Positions 27,722-37,176 of a stretch of DNA of 64,000 bases are shown here, piece by piece. The position numbers and the translations under genes are program-made. This stretch comes from an uncultured Prevotella sp. (GTDB lineage: Bacteria > Bacteroidota > Bacteroidia > Bacteroidales > Bacteroidaceae), in assembly GCA_900315955.1 (NCBI GenBank), contig ONBC01000027.1, positions 1 to 64,000 of the forward strand. The letters are read 5' to 3'. Each line of letters starts with the position of its first letter. Position 1 is the first letter of the stretch. Below the pieces are notes generated by a model that did not search any database, was not told the origin of the DNA, and was given only the letters and a program-made list of their open reading frames with translations.

Positions 27722-27798
27722 AATCGCGGGCCGTTTGCACTGCAATCGACCCGCGATTCCATATCAATCGCGATTTCGATGTTTCACGCTGCGTGAAA
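27722..27798. repeat. Inverted-repeat-rich segment
   Basis: AATCGCGGG (27722-27730) is complementary to CCCGCGATT (27750-27758), AATCGCGATT at 27766-27775 is palindromic, and TTTCACGC (27782-27789) is complementary to GCGTGAAA (27791-27798). No gene covers this stretch. Its role is unknown. Confidence 0.6.
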
Positions 27799-27953
27799 AG
27801 TCTGATGATCAAGGGCAGCATTGGGTTTCAACAAAAAAGTGACGAAGTCGGGTGGTCTTCTCTATTTTCCACGCATGCAAGCTTCAAAGGTAACTTCTCA
27901 GCCTTTTTGACATGAAGATGCGGAACGACAGAAATTGCCATTGCGTCATGGCC

Positions 27954-27982
27954 GTGTCACGATCGTGCCTCATATGTGGCAC
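27954..27982 (-). repeat. Single divergent unit of the 22-bp repeat family
   Basis: GTGTCAC followed by GATCGTGCCTCATATGTG matches the terminal unit of the right-hand array at 63740-63768 at nearly every position. It contains the perfect palindrome CACGATCGTG (27958-27967). It is the only copy here. Confidence 0.7.
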
Positions 27983-28073
27983 GAAGAAGAAGTTGGGAGT
28001 GACGCATTGACGAAGTCAGAACCTATGGATGATATTCTTTGGTGAAAAAGATGTACCTATCCGTTTTTTTTAT

Positions 28074-28081
28074 TAATTTTG
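28074..28081 (+). promoter_or_regulatory. -7 box for the 28108 gene
   Basis: TAATTTTG lies 26 bp upstream of the ATG at 28108. A -33 box was not identified. Confidence 0.45.
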
Positions 28082-28107
28082 TAGCATAATAAAAGAAAGG
28101 CACAGTT

Positions 28108-28761
28108 ATGGCACGAAGCGATGAATGGCATGATGACTATTGGCTGTTGCTCATACAGCTCTATTTGAAAAAACCGCAAGGTGTAAAGCATCTCTACAGC
28201 CGCTCACTGATCGACGTGGCGATGGAACTTCATATCCATCCGGCAGAGATCCATCAACGACTGTTCCGCCTGCGGCAGATAAACACGCCACGACTGCAAC
28301 GGCTTTGGGACACCTACGCCAACAGCCCTAAAAAACTGAAGCGGGGCATCAACTTGCTTCGGCAAATGAAAGGTTTTGGCAATGCCTCGGTCTTCTACGA
28401 CGGTGTTGAGATTAACGAGTCGTGGGAAAAAGACTTCAAGCCCATCAGTACAGGAACGCTGACCCCCGTGAAGCTTATCCTCATCCTCGACCTTTATTTC
28501 CGACTTACGCCGATAACGATGGTGGAGGACACGCCGGAGGTGCAGGAGCTGTCGAAGCTCATCCGCGAGACACCGAAGACGATCGTGGACGTGATGGATG
28601 TGTTCCTCGTCTGCGACCCTTACATCAGTGAATACAACCACACCGATTCGCCCTTTCTCCCCGCTTGCAATAATATTTGGAAGCGATTCGGCAATGAGGA
28701 CTTAGAGGCTTTGGCTGCATTGGCTGCACAGCTGAAAGAATACTTCGTGAACAGTCGATGA
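28108..28761 (+). CDS. Conserved hypothetical protein upstream of rpoN
   Basis: The 217-residue soluble, helical protein has no signal peptide or membrane segment. An N-terminal helix-turn-helix-like stretch (SLIDVAMELHIHPAEIHQRLFRLR) suggests possible nucleic-acid contact, but this is weak. The rest shows no catalytic motif I recognise. It is 65 bp upstream of rpoN on the same strand, with a 10-bp hairpin between them, so the two may be co-transcribed with attenuation. Function unknown. Confidence 0.7.
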   Translation: MARSDEWHDDYWLLLIQLYLKKPQGVKHLYSRSLIDVAMELHIHPAEIHQRLFRLRQINTPRLQRLWDTYANSPKKLKRGINLLRQMKGFGNASVFYDGVEINESWEKDFKPISTGTLTPVKLILILDLYFRLTPITMVEDTPEVQELSKLIRETPKTIVDVMDVFLVCDPYISEYNHTDSPFLPACNNIWKRFGNEDLEALAALAAQLKEYFVNSR

Positions 28762-28782
28762 AGTCTTAATGAACGGTTGTGT

Positions 28783-28805
28783 AAGCAGTCACATAGTGAC
28801 TGCTT
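28783..28805 (+). terminator. Hairpin between the 28108 gene and rpoN
   Basis: AAGCAGTCAC (28783-28792) and GTGACTGCTT (28796-28805) form a perfect 10-bp stem with a 3-nt loop, 21 bp before the rpoN start. No T-run follows, so it may be an attenuator or RNA-processing site rather than a full terminator. Confidence 0.5.
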
Positions 28806-28826
28806 CCCTATCAAAAAAAGATACTT

Positions 28827-30347
28827 ATGGCACAAAAACTCATACAGACCCAGACCCAGCAACAGGTTCAGCAACAAAGGCTCTCACAGCAGCAGATGCT
28901 GCAGGTGAAGCTCTTGGAGATGCCGCTCGCTGAGCTCGAACAGAACATCAGCGCTGAGCTCGACGACAACCCGGCGCTCGAAGAGAAACGCGACGACGAC
29001 CCGTTGGACACGATGCCAAGCAGCGAGGACGACACTTACGACGACAGCGTCTCCTCCGACGACGATTCGTTTGAGGAGAAGTCGGAGCGCGAAGAGCGCG
29101 AGGAAGCGCTTGACAACGCCCTGGAGGATTTAGGCAGTGATGATGAGATGCCGGAACCGACGCATGGGAGCTCACAGGCCAACCCTGATGCCGACTATGA
29201 AGAAACGGTGTGGGGCGACACCACCTCTTTCTACGACAAGCTCAAAGAGCAGATGGGCGAGACGGAGCTCACCGATCAGCAACAGCAGATCATGGAGTAT
29301 CTCATCGGCTCCCTCGACGGTGACGGCCTGCTGCGCAAGAGTCTCGATGATATCTGTGATGAGCTCGCCATCTACCATGGCATCGACGTGCCGGTGAAGG
29401 AGATAGAGAAGGTCTTGAAGATCCTGCAGACCTTCGACCCTGCGGGCATCGGAGCCCGCTCGCTCCAGGAGTGTCTGCTCCTGCAGATAGCGCGCAGACC
29501 CGACAGTAAGCTCAAGCGCCTTATGAAAGAGGTCATCAGCAACCATTTCGACGACTTCATCAAGAAGCATTGGGACAAGATCGCCCAGTCGATGAACCTC
29601 ACACCGGAGCAGTCGAACATCATCCACGAAGAGATCAAGAAGCTCAACCCCAAGCCGGGAGCAGCTCTCGGCGAGACCGAAGGCCGCAGCCTGCAGCAGA
29701 TAACGCCCGACTTCATTGTCGATACCGACGACGACGGCAACGTGTCGTTCACCCTCAACAATGGACGGATCCCAGACTTGAGAATCTCTCCTTCGTTCAC
29801 GGAGATGGTCGACACCTACCGTACGAACAAGCAGAACATGAACCGCAAGGAGAAGGAGGCGCTGCTCTATGCCAAGGAGAAAGTGGACAAGGCGCAAGGA
29901 TATATCGAGGCCGTGAGGCAGCGCCGCCACACCCTTTATGTCACGATGAAAGCCATCATCAACTGGCAGAAGAAGTTCTTCCAGAATGGTGATGAGGCTG
30001 ACCTCAAGCCGATGATCCTGAAAGATATTGCAGAGAAGACGGGACTGGACATCTCTACGATCTCCCGTGTGAGCAACATGAAATATGCGCAGACGCGATG
30101 GGGCACGTTCCCGCTGCGCTTCTTCTTCACCGACGGCTATGTAACGAAAGACGGTGAGGAGATGTCGACGCGTAAGATCAAGCTGGCGCTGAAAGATCTC
30201 ATCGACCATGAGGACAAGCACAAGCCGCTCAGCGATGATGTTCTGGCTCAGGAGATGAAGAAGAAAGGCTTTCCTATTGCCCGACGTACCGTTGCCAAAT
30301 ACCGGGAGCAGCTCGGACTGCCGGTGGCAAGACTGAGGAGAAGTTAA
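28827..30347 (+). CDS. rpoN: RNA polymerase sigma-54 factor
   Basis: The 506-residue protein has the three parts of sigma-54. First is a Gln-rich activator-interaction region (QTQTQQQVQQQRLSQQQ, then ELEQNISAELDDNPALEE). Next come an acidic linker (about 55-130) and the core-binding region with LQTFDPAGIGARSLQECLL. The C-terminal DNA-binding region ends in the RpoN box ARRTVAKYRE. It directs RNA polymerase to -24/-12 promoters and requires an AAA+ activator, none of which is encoded in this window. Length is usual for the family. Downstream is a short simple repeat and then a PAP2-like gene. Confidence 0.97.
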   Translation: MAQKLIQTQTQQQVQQQRLSQQQMLQVKLLEMPLAELEQNISAELDDNPALEEKRDDDPLDTMPSSEDDTYDDSVSSDDDSFEEKSEREEREEALDNALEDLGSDDEMPEPTHGSSQANPDADYEETVWGDTTSFYDKLKEQMGETELTDQQQQIMEYLIGSLDGDGLLRKSLDDICDELAIYHGIDVPVKEIEKVLKILQTFDPAGIGARSLQECLLLQIARRPDSKLKRLMKEVISNHFDDFIKKHWDKIAQSMNLTPEQSNIIHEEIKKLNPKPGAALGETEGRSLQQITPDFIVDTDDDGNVSFTLNNGRIPDLRISPSFTEMVDTYRTNKQNMNRKEKEALLYAKEKVDKAQGYIEAVRQRRHTLYVTMKAIINWQKKFFQNGDEADLKPMILKDIAEKTGLDISTISRVSNMKYAQTRWGTFPLRFFFTDGYVTKDGEEMSTRKIKLALKDLIDHEDKHKPLSDDVLAQEMKKKGFPIARRTVAKYREQLGLPVARLRRS

Positions 30348-30348
30348 G

Positions 30349-30435
30349 AATTAGGAGTTAGGAGTTAGGAGTTAGAAGTTAGGAGATAGGAGTTAGGAGT
30401 TAGAAGTTAGAAGTTATTTAATTAGAAGTTCTGAG
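30349..30435 (+). repeat. GGAGTTA/GAAGTTA simple tandem repeat
   Basis: About nine near-copies of a 7-8 bp unit (GGAGTTA, GAAGTTA) follow the rpoN stop codon. Such slippage-prone tracts are common between genes in this group. No coding or regulatory role is visible. Confidence 0.8.
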
Positions 30436-30466
30436 TTAGAATCCTATTATATATTGATTAGTAAAT

Positions 30467-31078
30467 ATGCGCGAGAAAGATATAATCATAGCGGCACGTG
30501 TCGTGAGCATGGTGTTCACGCCCTTCTACCTGCCTTTGGCGGGTCTGCTGGCGTTGTTCATCTTCAGCTACATGAACCTTATGCCGTTTGCCTACAAAGC
30601 CATGGTGTTGCTGATGGTATACCTCTTCACCATCCTCCTGCCCACGCTTCTCATCCACTCCTATCGCTCCTACCAGGGATGGTCTAAGTGGCAGTTGGGC
30701 AAGCGCGAGAGCCGTATGGTGCCTTACATCATCGCCATTCTCTGTTACACAATGTGCTATTTTGTCATGACCTATCTGCACATTCCGCAGTTTATGGCCA
30801 ACATTCTCATAGCAGCCCTGTTGATACAGATCGTGTGCGCCATTGTCAACGTATGGTGGAAGATCTCCACGCATACGGCGGCCATCGGAGGATTTGAGGG
30901 TGCCCTTGTAGCCTTTTCCATCCTCTTCGCCTTCAATCCGCTGTGGTGGTTCTGCGTCATCCTGCTTATTTCCGGAATGGTAGGAACCAGCCGTATGATT
31001 CTGCGTCAGCACACCTTGGCACAAGTAGTGACCGGTTTCTTGGTCGGATCGGTCTTAGGTTTCTGGGCTATCATTTGA
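30467..31078 (+). CDS. PAP2-superfamily-like membrane protein
   Basis: The 203-residue protein has six predicted membrane helices. Its C-terminal GTSRMILRQHTLAQVVTGFLVG resembles PAP2 motif 3 (SRx5Hx3D), with the Asp replaced, and KISTHTAAIGGFEG is in the place of the PSGH motif. KRESRMVP could represent the Kx6RP motif. The altered residues leave catalytic phosphatase activity uncertain, and the protein may bind lipid phosphates without cleaving them. It lies between rpoN and purE on the same strand. Confidence 0.72.
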   Translation: MREKDIIIAARVVSMVFTPFYLPLAGLLALFIFSYMNLMPFAYKAMVLLMVYLFTILLPTLLIHSYRSYQGWSKWQLGKRESRMVPYIIAILCYTMCYFVMTYLHIPQFMANILIAALLIQIVCAIVNVWWKISTHTAAIGGFEGALVAFSILFAFNPLWWFCVILLISGMVGTSRMILRQHTLAQVVTGFLVGSVLGFWAII

Positions 31079-31153
31079 TCTGTGCAACAATAGTTATGCA
31101 AGGGCGACTCTTGTGGCCGTCCGCAACCGGATATATTTCAATATTAAATAATT

Positions 31154-31660
31154 ATGAAGCCGTTAGTAAGTATTATCATGGGTTCTACAAGCGACCTTCC
31201 TGTTATGGAGAAAGCTTGCAAATGGCTTGAGGATCAGGAGATTCCTTTTGAGATGAACGCCCTCTCCGCCCATCGCACACCCGATGCTGTGGAGCAGTTT
31301 GCCAAAGGAGCCAAGGCTCGTGGCGTGAAAGTGATCATTGCCGGAGCCGGTATGGCCGCTGCCCTGCCGGGTGTCATCGCTGCCTCTACCCCACTGCCTG
31401 TCATCGGTGTGCCTATCAAGGGTATGCTCGACGGGCTCGACGCTATGCTCTCCATCATCCAGATGCCTCCAGGCATACCTGTGGCTACCGTAGGTGTCAA
31501 TGGCGCTCAGAACGCGGCTATTCTCGCTGCGGAGATGATTGCGCTCGGCGATGCAGAGATTGCCAAGAAGGTCGATGCCTGGAAAGCAGGATTGGGAAAG
31601 AAGATAGAGAAGGCCAATGCTGACCTCGCTGCTATCAAGGACTATAAATTCAAGTGCTGA
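31154..31660 (+). CDS. purE: 5-(carboxyamino)imidazole ribonucleotide mutase
   Basis: The 168-residue cytoplasmic enzyme converts N5-CAIR to CAIR in purine synthesis. Family motifs are intact: [12 protein letters not shown] at the N-terminus, ALSAHRTPD with the catalytic His, [12 protein letters not shown], and [13 protein letters not shown] near the end. Length fits class I PurE. Its stop codon is immediately followed by the ispG ATG with no gap, indicating co-transcription and probably coupled translation. Confidence 0.97.
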   Translation: MKPLVSIIMGSTSDLPVMEKACKWLEDQEIPFEMNALSAHRTPDAVEQFAKGAKARGVKVIIAGAGMAAALPGVIAASTPLPVIGVPIKGMLDGLDAMLSIIQMPPGIPVATVGVNGAQNAAILAAEMIALGDAEIAKKVDAWKAGLGKKIEKANADLAAIKDYKFKC

Positions 31661-33502
<1,842 letters not shown>

Positions 33503-33511
33503 TTGATACCG

Positions 33512-33530
33512 TGCAGGGGCTGTCCCTGCA
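33512..33530 (+). terminator. Weak hairpin after ispG
   Basis: TGCAGGG (33512-33518) and CCCTGCA (33524-33530) form a 7-bp stem with a 5-nt loop between ispG and the acyltransferase gene. There is no T-run, so read-through is likely. Confidence 0.35.
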
Positions 33531-33551
33531 TTCAAACGATAATATGATTCA

Positions 33552-34481
33552 ATGACAAAAGTCGTTTATTATCTTCTCTATGCTGTCAGCACCCTGCCTT
33601 TCAGGGTGCTGTATGCACTCTCTGACATGCTCATGCCGTTGCTCTATTATATAATAAGGTATAGGCGGAGTATCGTCAGGCGTAACCTCACCTCGGCTTT
33701 CCCCGAGAAATCGATGAAAGAGATCAAGACGATAGAGAAGAAGTTCTATCATTGGTTTTGCGACTATTTCTTAGAGGCCATCAAACTGATGAGCATCAGT
33801 GACAGGGAGCTGAACCGAAGGTTTCATGTCAAGAACCCGGAGGTGCATGAGGCGTGGTTCCTCAAAGGGAGGAACACGGCGGGCTTCCTCGGTCATTACT
33901 GTAACTGGGAGTGGCTCTCGCGTGTCGGCAAGGACATGAATCCCGAACGTCGCGTCTGTCTCATCTATGATCCCCTGCACAGTAAGGCTATCAACTATGC
34001 CTTCCTCCGGCTGCGCTCTTATCCGCCGACGGGTGTTCCCACGCCGAAGCGCGATATCCTCCGGCAGCTCGTCAGCTGGAGGCGTGAAGGACGCATGAGC
34101 CTTTCGGGATATATCGCTGACCAAGCGCCGAAGTGGACGAACATTCATCTCTGGCTACCGTTCCTCAACCACCCCGCTACACCCGTCTTCACCGGTGCCG
34201 AGCGCATCTCGCGGAAGATGAACGATGCCGTCTATTATGTCAAGATGACGCGCCCCCGCCGTGGCTATTACGATGTGGAGTATGTCCTGTTGTCTGATGA
34301 TCCCGCAAGCCTTCCTGAGGGTGAGCTGACGCGTCGATTCTTCCGGATGCTGGAGCAATCGGTACGTGAGGCCCCGCAGTATTACCTCTGGACGCACAAC
34401 CGCTGGAAGCGCACAAAGGAGGAGTTTGACCGGCGCTTCGAGATTGTCAAAGGTAAGGTGGTGGAGAAGAAGAAGCTGTAA
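33552..34481 (+). CDS. LpxL/HtrB-like lipid A (Kdo2-lipid) acyltransferase
   Basis: The 309-residue protein has an N-terminal membrane segment and the acyltransferase motif GHYCNWEW, which supplies the HX4E catalytic pair near residue 115. SGYIADQAPK and the substrate-binding pattern TPVFTGAERIS follow. It probably transfers an acyl chain to a lipid A precursor at the inner face of the inner membrane. It follows ispG by 49 bp on the same strand. The exact acceptor cannot be read from sequence. Confidence 0.88.
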   Translation: MTKVVYYLLYAVSTLPFRVLYALSDMLMPLLYYIIRYRRSIVRRNLTSAFPEKSMKEIKTIEKKFYHWFCDYFLEAIKLMSISDRELNRRFHVKNPEVHEAWFLKGRNTAGFLGHYCNWEWLSRVGKDMNPERRVCLIYDPLHSKAINYAFLRLRSYPPTGVPTPKRDILRQLVSWRREGRMSLSGYIADQAPKWTNIHLWLPFLNHPATPVFTGAERISRKMNDAVYYVKMTRPRRGYYDVEYVLLSDDPASLPEGELTRRFFRMLEQSVREAPQYYLWTHNRWKRTKEEFDRRFEIVKGKVVEKKKL

Positions 34482-34523
34482 GGTGAACTGAAAATGTGTA
34501 TGGAAAAGGAAAGAAAAAGCTGT

Positions 34524-35921
34524 ATGTTGAAAAGAAAACATTATAAGGAAGACATAAAAAAAATATGTAATCTATTCTTGACGCTTCTGTTACTGCTCGT
34601 AGGAGTGGAAACAACAAACGCTGCCGTTGAGACCTTTGACTTTACGAAAATGGGGTACTCAAACCAACAAGAAATAAAAGAGGTAAAAGGAACCAATATT
34701 ACTATTAACTTTAATTCAACGTCTACAAAATTGGTACCGAATTGGAATAGAGATCATTCTTCGGTAGTGGTTTATGATCGAAATGTAAACTCTTTCAATA
34801 TCGCAACCAACCATTCGAATTATTTGATTTGGCAGATAGTGATTACCTTTAGTAAAAACGGTTCCTATATATTGAATAAAGGAAATGAAGCAACCGGCGG
34901 TAATGGAACTTATTCACCGAAAAACAATGTCACAACATGGATAGGAGATTCAAATAGTGTGACATTTACAAATATTTTCTATAATAAGTGGTGGATAAAA
35001 AAGATTGAGGTGTTTTATTCTATAGGTAATGGTAAAACAGATACCGATCCTTATACTGTTGGCGATATCAATACGTTCTTTTATATAAACCGGCCGCCAA
35101 AAGAGCAACGATATATCAAGGGCATCGTCTCGAAAGTCGGCAAATATGACAGTTCGGCAGGAACGATCAGTTATCATCTCTCCGATGATGGCATAGACAA
35201 AAATGCGATCGTGGTGCAGGGAGGAAAGGGGCTGAAGGATGCTAAGTTCACAAACCAGCATCAGATTGCCCGCGGCGACACACTGACGGTCTACGGCCAT
35301 GCGGAAGAAGTAGGTGATTCGCTGGTCTTACAGAGTCCTTCTCTAACAAGCTTGGAAACGTATAAGGATCAAGTTACCATTACGTCAGCAGGCTGGGCAA
35401 CTTATGTCAGCCACAGGCCTATCGACTTCAGCCAGACTAAGGGAATCCAAGCGTTTCAAACAAAATATGATGTTACAACGAACGCTATTGTACTCACTCC
35501 GGTTAGAACATCTATTCCCGCAAATACGGCTGTCGTACTGAAAGGTGATCCAGGGAGTTATACCTTTACAAATGTAGCAAGCGCTGATCCTCTTAACGAT
35601 AACGAACTGACCTTCTACACGGCGGACACACGCGTTACCGAAGAGCGGACAGTCTATGTCCTATCTATGAAAGAGGGAGTGTGTGGCTTCTTCCCGTACG
35701 CTAAAGGCAAGTCGATGCCGAGCTATAAAGGCTGCCTGCTGATCAAAAAAAACACGGCAGCCAAACCATTCTATAGGGTAGACGCAAAGACTCCGACAGA
35801 CATCAGAAGCATCAAGCAGCTACAGAGCCAAGCCGTACGCTATAATCTTGCGGGAGAGCGTGTCAGCAACAGATACAAAGGTATTGTCATAGAGAATGGA
35901 AGAAAGATCATCGTAAAGTAA
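34524..35921 (+). CDS. Type IX-secreted protein of unknown function with OB-like domain
   Basis: The product is 465 residues from the ATG at 34524; in-frame ATGs at 34494 and 34500 would extend it by up to 10 residues. A hydrophobic signal (ICNLFLTLLLLLVGVET) is followed by a beta-rich domain (FDFTKMGYSNQQEI ... about 40-170). Next is an OB-like/DUF6359-type segment (YTVGDINTFFYINRP ... IVSKVGKYD), a third beta domain, and a sorting domain (VRYNLAGERVSNRYKGIVI ... KIIVK). The 5' half is clearly more AT-rich than its neighbours, suggesting acquired or fast-evolving sequence. A 70-residue small protein gene follows after 33 bp. Confidence 0.75.
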   Translation: MLKRKHYKEDIKKICNLFLTLLLLLVGVETTNAAVETFDFTKMGYSNQQEIKEVKGTNITINFNSTSTKLVPNWNRDHSSVVVYDRNVNSFNIATNHSNYLIWQIVITFSKNGSYILNKGNEATGGNGTYSPKNNVTTWIGDSNSVTFTNIFYNKWWIKKIEVFYSIGNGKTDTDPYTVGDINTFFYINRPPKEQRYIKGIVSKVGKYDSSAGTISYHLSDDGIDKNAIVVQGGKGLKDAKFTNQHQIARGDTLTVYGHAEEVGDSLVLQSPSLTSLETYKDQVTITSAGWATYVSHRPIDFSQTKGIQAFQTKYDVTTNAIVLTPVRTSIPANTAVVLKGDPGSYTFTNVASADPLNDNELTFYTADTRVTEERTVYVLSMKEGVCGFFPYAKGKSMPSYKGCLLIKKNTAAKPFYRVDAKTPTDIRSIKQLQSQAVRYNLAGERVSNRYKGIVIENGRKIIVK

Positions 35922-35954
35922 CCGCAGAACTACGAATAATAAAAGAACAATGCT

Positions 35955-36167
35955 ATGAAACAAATATATGAAGCACCGAAGATCCGTGTAAAGGATACGA
36001 GTTTAGACACTTATCTGTTAGCTGCATCTGTAAAAGGCTTATCAAAACAGCCAAATGGAAATTATTCAGAAACATTATCCACAGAAAACTCTATCAACGT
36101 CTACAATCCTGATGAAGTTCTTGCCAAACCGATCCAATCTCTTTGGGAAGATAGCGAAGGCGAATAG
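35955..36167 (+). CDS. Small 70-residue conserved Prevotella-type protein
   Basis: The peptide begins MKQIYEAPKIRVKDTSLDTY, followed by LLAASVKG, then a polar, Asn/Ser-rich and acidic tail. The opening MKxxYEAPxI plus an LLAAS-type motif is a recurring small-protein pattern in Prevotella genomes. Members have no known function. It lacks a classical signal peptide. It is 33 bp after the type IX cargo gene, so the two are likely co-expressed. The Ala-Ala-Ser junction could be a processing site, but that is a guess. Confidence 0.65.
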   Translation: MKQIYEAPKIRVKDTSLDTYLLAASVKGLSKQPNGNYSETLSTENSINVYNPDEVLAKPIQSLWEDSEGE

Positions 36168-36249
36168 GGAAAGTCGTGTGTGCCATATTGTGTCAAGTTG
36201 TCAAATGCGGTTGAATAAGTCTTGATTTATCGCAAGAAAAGCTGGATTA

Positions 36250-36282
36250 GGGAAAACTCCCTTCCTAAATAGGGTTTTTCCC
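36250..36282. other. Hairpin upstream of the PorT-like gene
   Basis: GGGAAAA (36250-36256) pairs with TTTTCCC (36276-36282), with an inner CCC/GGG pairing around an AT loop. It lies just upstream of the putative promoter of the 36402 gene. It could be an operator-like site or the terminator of the small-protein operon. Confidence 0.5.
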
Positions 36283-36306
36283 CACCCTCACTTGTAACTT
36301 TGGCCT

Positions 36307-36314
36307 TATCTTTG
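36307..36314 (+). promoter_or_regulatory. -7 box for the PorT-like gene
   Basis: TATCTTTG fits the -7 consensus 87 bp upstream of the ATG. A second match, TAACTTTG, is at 36295-36302. Either would leave a long untranslated leader. Confidence 0.5.
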
Positions 36315-36401
36315 CGTCGTTATTAGAAAACGAAGGTAATATTCGTTCGACAAACGACAGACAAGAAGATAATTAACAATATCATTAAATAACAAACGAC
36401 T

Positions 36402-36974
36402 ATGAAAAAGTTTTTAGCTTCCGCTCTGATGCTCCTCGCAGCATCCACAGCAACATTCGCTCAGCACGCAGTAGGTTCCTTCACCCTGCAGCCGAAGGTG
36501 GGTCTAAACATTGCCAGCCTGACCAAGAACGATGGTGGTGATCCCCGCTATGGCGTAGCAGCTGGCGCAGAGTTAGAGTATCAAGCAGGTGACATCTTCA
36601 GTCTTAGTTTTGGTGCGCTCTATTCTCAGCAGGGTGCTAAGAATGGCGATGCTACTTACAAGCTCGACTATGTGAACGTGCCTATCATGGCTAATGTTTA
36701 TGTGGCAAAGGGTCTTGCCGTCAAGCTCGGTGTTCAGCCTGGTTTCAACGTGAACAGCGAGATTTCTGGCACTTATGCTGGTTGGAAAGCATCTTCAGAT
36801 GTTGATGCCAAGAGCGTCGACTTCTCTATCCCCGTAGGCATGAGCTACGAGCTTCCTACTGTACCCTTGGTAATCGATGCCCGTTACAACTGGGGTCTGA
36901 CGAAGGTTGCTGACTGGAGCGATTCCAAGAACAGCGTGTTCCAGATCACACTCGGTTACAAATTCGAACTCTAA
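36402..36974 (+). CDS. PorT-like outer-membrane beta-barrel protein
   Basis: The 190-residue protein has a signal peptide (MKKFLASALMLLAASTATFA) and a short OMP_b-brl_2-type barrel. It begins FTLQPKVGLNIASLT and ends ITLGYKFEL. The strand pattern and GIPxGxSYEx-type motif (PVGMSYELP) match the barrel at 25066, so they are paralogs. It has a strong terminator and codon usage of a well expressed gene. Its role in the outer membrane is unknown. Confidence 0.85.
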   Translation: MKKFLASALMLLAASTATFAQHAVGSFTLQPKVGLNIASLTKNDGGDPRYGVAAGAELEYQAGDIFSLSFGALYSQQGAKNGDATYKLDYVNVPIMANVYVAKGLAVKLGVQPGFNVNSEISGTYAGWKASSDVDAKSVDFSIPVGMSYELPTVPLVIDARYNWGLTKVADWSDSKNSVFQITLGYKFEL

Positions 36975-36990
36975 TCGATACATAACATAA

Positions 36991-37028
36991 CGCAAACAGG
37001 GCGGCCCGAAAGAGCCGCCCTGTTTGCG
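36991..37028 (+). terminator. Strong hairpin after the PorT-like gene
   Basis: CGCAAACAGGGCGGC (36991-37005) pairs perfectly with 37014-37028 across an 8-nt loop, giving a 15-bp GC-rich stem. It begins 17 bp after the stop codon. Confidence 0.85.
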
Positions 37029-37049
37029 TTACTATAGATTCTATAGATG

Positions 37050-37079
37050 CTATAGATACTATAGCTATAGTATCTATAG
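37050..37079. repeat. 30-bp perfect palindrome in a CTATAGAT repeat tract
   Basis: CTATAGATACTATAG (37050-37064) is exactly complementary to 37065-37079. It is preceded by imperfect tandem copies of CTATAGAT from about 37032. It lies between the terminator and the convergent tyrS gene. Confidence 0.9.
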
Positions 37080-37111
37080 AAGTGGGCATTAGTGCTATTC
37101 TCCCTTTTCGA

Positions 37112-37163
37112 TTCAAGAAGCATATCAACCCTCTCCTCTTGGGGGAGGGATTAAGGGAGAAGG
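37112..37163 (+). repeat. Interspersed repeat element, copy 1
   Basis: About 50 bp beginning TTCAAGAAGCATATCAACC and ending in GGGATTAAGGGAGAAGG, with a CCTCTT-GGGGGAGG hairpin core. A near-identical copy in reverse orientation is at 51526-51576. Both lie just beyond gene ends. Confidence 0.85.
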
Positions 37164-37176
37164 CGCTGAAGAGTTT

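Noticed and set aside
27424..27915. 163-codon open frame in the repeat region
   Set aside because: It is built from the AACAATAAGGTCG/ACTTGTT repeats and encodes low-complexity sequence. It has no start signal or family match.
29172..30221. 349-codon frame antisense to rpoN
   Set aside because: rpoN motifs on the plus strand are complete, and the antisense product shows no domain.
30349..30435. Regulatory element after rpoN
   Set aside because: The tract is a plain GGAGTTA-type slippage repeat without hairpin or promoter signals.
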